Source: CAZCQG01 sp964500775
GTDB lineage: Bacteria > Campylobacterota > Campylobacteria > Campylobacterales > CAZCQG01
Reading direction: 5' to 3'
Assembly: GCA_964500775.1 (NCBI GenBank)
Contig: CAZCQG010000070.1
Coordinates: forward strand, 1 to 7,231
DNA length: 7,231 bases
Part shown: one piece after another, positions 6,537 through 7,231 of the stretch
Numbering within the stretch: the stretch's first letter is position 1
Layout of the letters: the number at the start of each line of letters is the position of its first letter
Notes under the pieces: model-generated
The model's database searches: none
Seen by the model: the letters and a program-made list of their open reading frames with translations, nothing else
Told to the model about the DNA's origin: nothing
Position numbers and translations under genes: made by a program

Positions 6537-6976
6537 TGTACTACAATTACAACGCGTTGAAAAAAGATCTAGATAAGTTTTTTACAAAGTTCAAATACAA
6601 GCCCGATGTCATCATCGCCGTAGCGCGCGGTGGGCTTACTATCAGCCATCTTTTCGGCAGCTATCTAGGAGTACGCGACGTGCTCGTGGCAAACGCAAGC
6701 TCGTATGACGAGAAGAAAAAAGGGACGCTAGAAGTCAAAAACATCCCCAATCTCACGGGCTACAAAAGGGCGCTCCTGATAGATGACATCAGCGACACGG
6801 GCGACACCCTCAAAGCGATAGACGAAGCGCTCAAAGCAGCCCACCCCGAGGTAGAGATCAAAAGCTTTACGATTTTTTATAAAGAGGATTCTAAATTTAA
6901 GCCCGACTACTACATCCGCGGCGCGCATAACTGGGTGGATTTCTTTTGGGAAGTAGACCTCCACAAGGAGAAGTAA
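6536..6976 (+). CDS. Phosphoribosyltransferase, xanthine/guanine/hypoxanthine type
   Basis: The 146-aa protein is a type I PRTase. PDVIIAVARGGL (residues 23-34) is the first strand and loop that binds pyrophosphate. ALLIDDISDTGDT (79-91) is the PRPP signature, with D83 and D84 the paired acids and the Thr/Gly loop gripping the 5'-phosphate. The end DYYIRGAHNWVDFFWE corresponds to the base-recognition tail ending in W-x-x-F-x-W-E, typical of short xanthine-guanine PRTase-like enzymes. It would salvage a purine base with PRPP to a nucleotide in the cytoplasm; which base is preferred cannot be read from sequence. It follows mqnE with a 1-nt overlap. The futalosine pathway releases adenine, so a purine-handling link is conceivable but speculative. 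It also overlaps the antitoxin-like gene by 1 nt (TAATG). Confidence 0.85.
   Translation: MYYNYNALKKDLDKFFTKFKYKPDVIIAVARGGLTISHLFGSYLGVRDVLVANASSYDEKKKGTLEVKNIPNLTGYKRALLIDDISDTGDTLKAIDEALKAAHPEVEIKSFTIFYKEDSKFKPDYYIRGAHNWVDFFWEVDLHKEK
6965..6970 (+). promoter_or_regulatory. Ribosome binding site for antitoxin-like gene
   Basis: AAGGAG ends 5 nt before the ATG at 6976. It fixes the start there rather than at the in-frame TTG at 6946, which lies deep inside the upstream coding sequence without an SD. Confidence 0.6.
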
Positions 6977-7200
6977 TGACGAAAATCACCTTAGAGGTCA
7001 AAGAGAGCTTCCTCCCCAAGCTCAACACCATCCTAGAGCTACTCCCCAAAAAAGAGGTAAAAATAAAAAGAGACCGCCTCAAAGAAGAGGTACAAAGACG
7101 CATCGACGCGATACAAAGCGGCGAAGAGAAGGCGGTCTCCTCTGAAGAGATGTGGGCGAAGATAGACGCTAAAATAGCGAAACATAAGTATGGACATTAA
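6976..7200 (+). CDS. Small antitoxin-like protein
   Basis: This 74-aa, highly charged protein opens with a short strand-like MTKITLEVKE, then amphipathic helices (FLPKLNTILELL, KIKRDRLKEEVQRRIDAIQSGE). It ends with EEMWAKIDAKIAKHK. The final part resembles the C-terminal helix of RelB-like and related type II antitoxins, where a segment with SGE and an E-E-x-W/F-like turn wraps the toxin. It starts at ATG 6976 with a strong SD, overlaps the PRTase stop by 1 nt, and overlaps the next start by 11 nt. A gene that appears to be a RelE/ParE toxin follows directly, which is the main support for the antitoxin call. The exact antitoxin family is not recognised. If it is an antitoxin, it probably represses its own transcription, but no operator is visible because the upstream region is coding. 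Confidence 0.6.
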   Translation: MTKITLEVKESFLPKLNTILELLPKKEVKIKRDRLKEEVQRRIDAIQSGEEKAVSSEEMWAKIDAKIAKHKYGH

Positions 7201-7231
7201 GTATTCAGAGCGGTTTGAAAACGAATTTTTT
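7190..7231 (+). CDS. Probable RelE/ParE-family toxin, 5' fragment cut by window end
   Basis: Only 14 codons are present (MDIKYSERFENEFF), and the frame is open to the window edge. The pattern M-x-I-x-Y-S-x-x-F-x-x-E matches the N-terminal strand and first helix of RelE/ParE-superfamily toxins, which are ribosome-dependent mRNA nucleases (RelE) or gyrase poisons (ParE). The start overlaps the antitoxin-like gene by 11 nt, the usual antitoxin-first arrangement. No clear SD precedes it, so translation is probably coupled. With so little sequence, family and activity are tentative. Confidence 0.55.
   Translation, partial: MDIKYSERFENEFF

Overview
The window holds a gap-free run of nine same-strand genes. 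Every neighbouring pair overlaps or is separated by 2 nt, so there is no room inside the window for a conventional intergenic promoter or terminator. The main part (from about 2060 on) suggests a bacterium of the Campylobacterota (Epsilonproteobacteria) with moderate GC. The reasons are a futalosine-pathway menaquinone gene (mqnE), tightly overlapping genes, TTG starts, and an N-terminal hydrolase segment that resembles Helicobacter/Campylobacter-type alpha/beta hydrolases. The genus cannot be fixed from this sequence, and even the phylum is an inference.

Region A (1-2075) is clearly different in composition. Hand-counted 60-base lines give 14/60, 13/60 and 20/60 G+C, against 34/60, 30/60 and 40/60 in region B. 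It carries two overlapping genes. The first (458 aa) starts with what looks like the C-terminal tail of an alpha/beta hydrolase, including its catalytic-His segment. This is joined in frame to a nucleoside-deoxyribosyltransferase/TIR-like Rossmannoid domain and a conserved-looking C-terminal domain of unknown function. The second (236 aa) is a membrane-anchored protein whose soluble part resembles a degenerate phospholipase-D-like domain. I infer a horizontally acquired two-gene cassette, possibly antiphage (nucleotide- or NAD-processing enzyme plus membrane partner). Nothing in the sequence proves that function.

Region B (2060-6974) has host-like composition. It contains a glutamine-hydrolysing asparagine synthetase-type amidotransferase (asnB), a DUF354 GT-B-like protein, a small class I SAM methyltransferase, aminofutalosine synthase (mqnE) and a purine-type phosphoribosyltransferase. 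The first three form a plausible surface-polysaccharide or glycoconjugate modification module. The last two are menaquinone biosynthesis and purine salvage, and both touch purine/nucleoside metabolism because the futalosine route releases adenine.

Region C (6976-7231) is a small antitoxin-like gene coupled to the first 14 codons of a probable RelE/ParE-family toxin that runs off the right edge. There is no stretch longer than 300 bases without a gene. No tRNA, rRNA, CRISPR array or insertion sequence was recognised.
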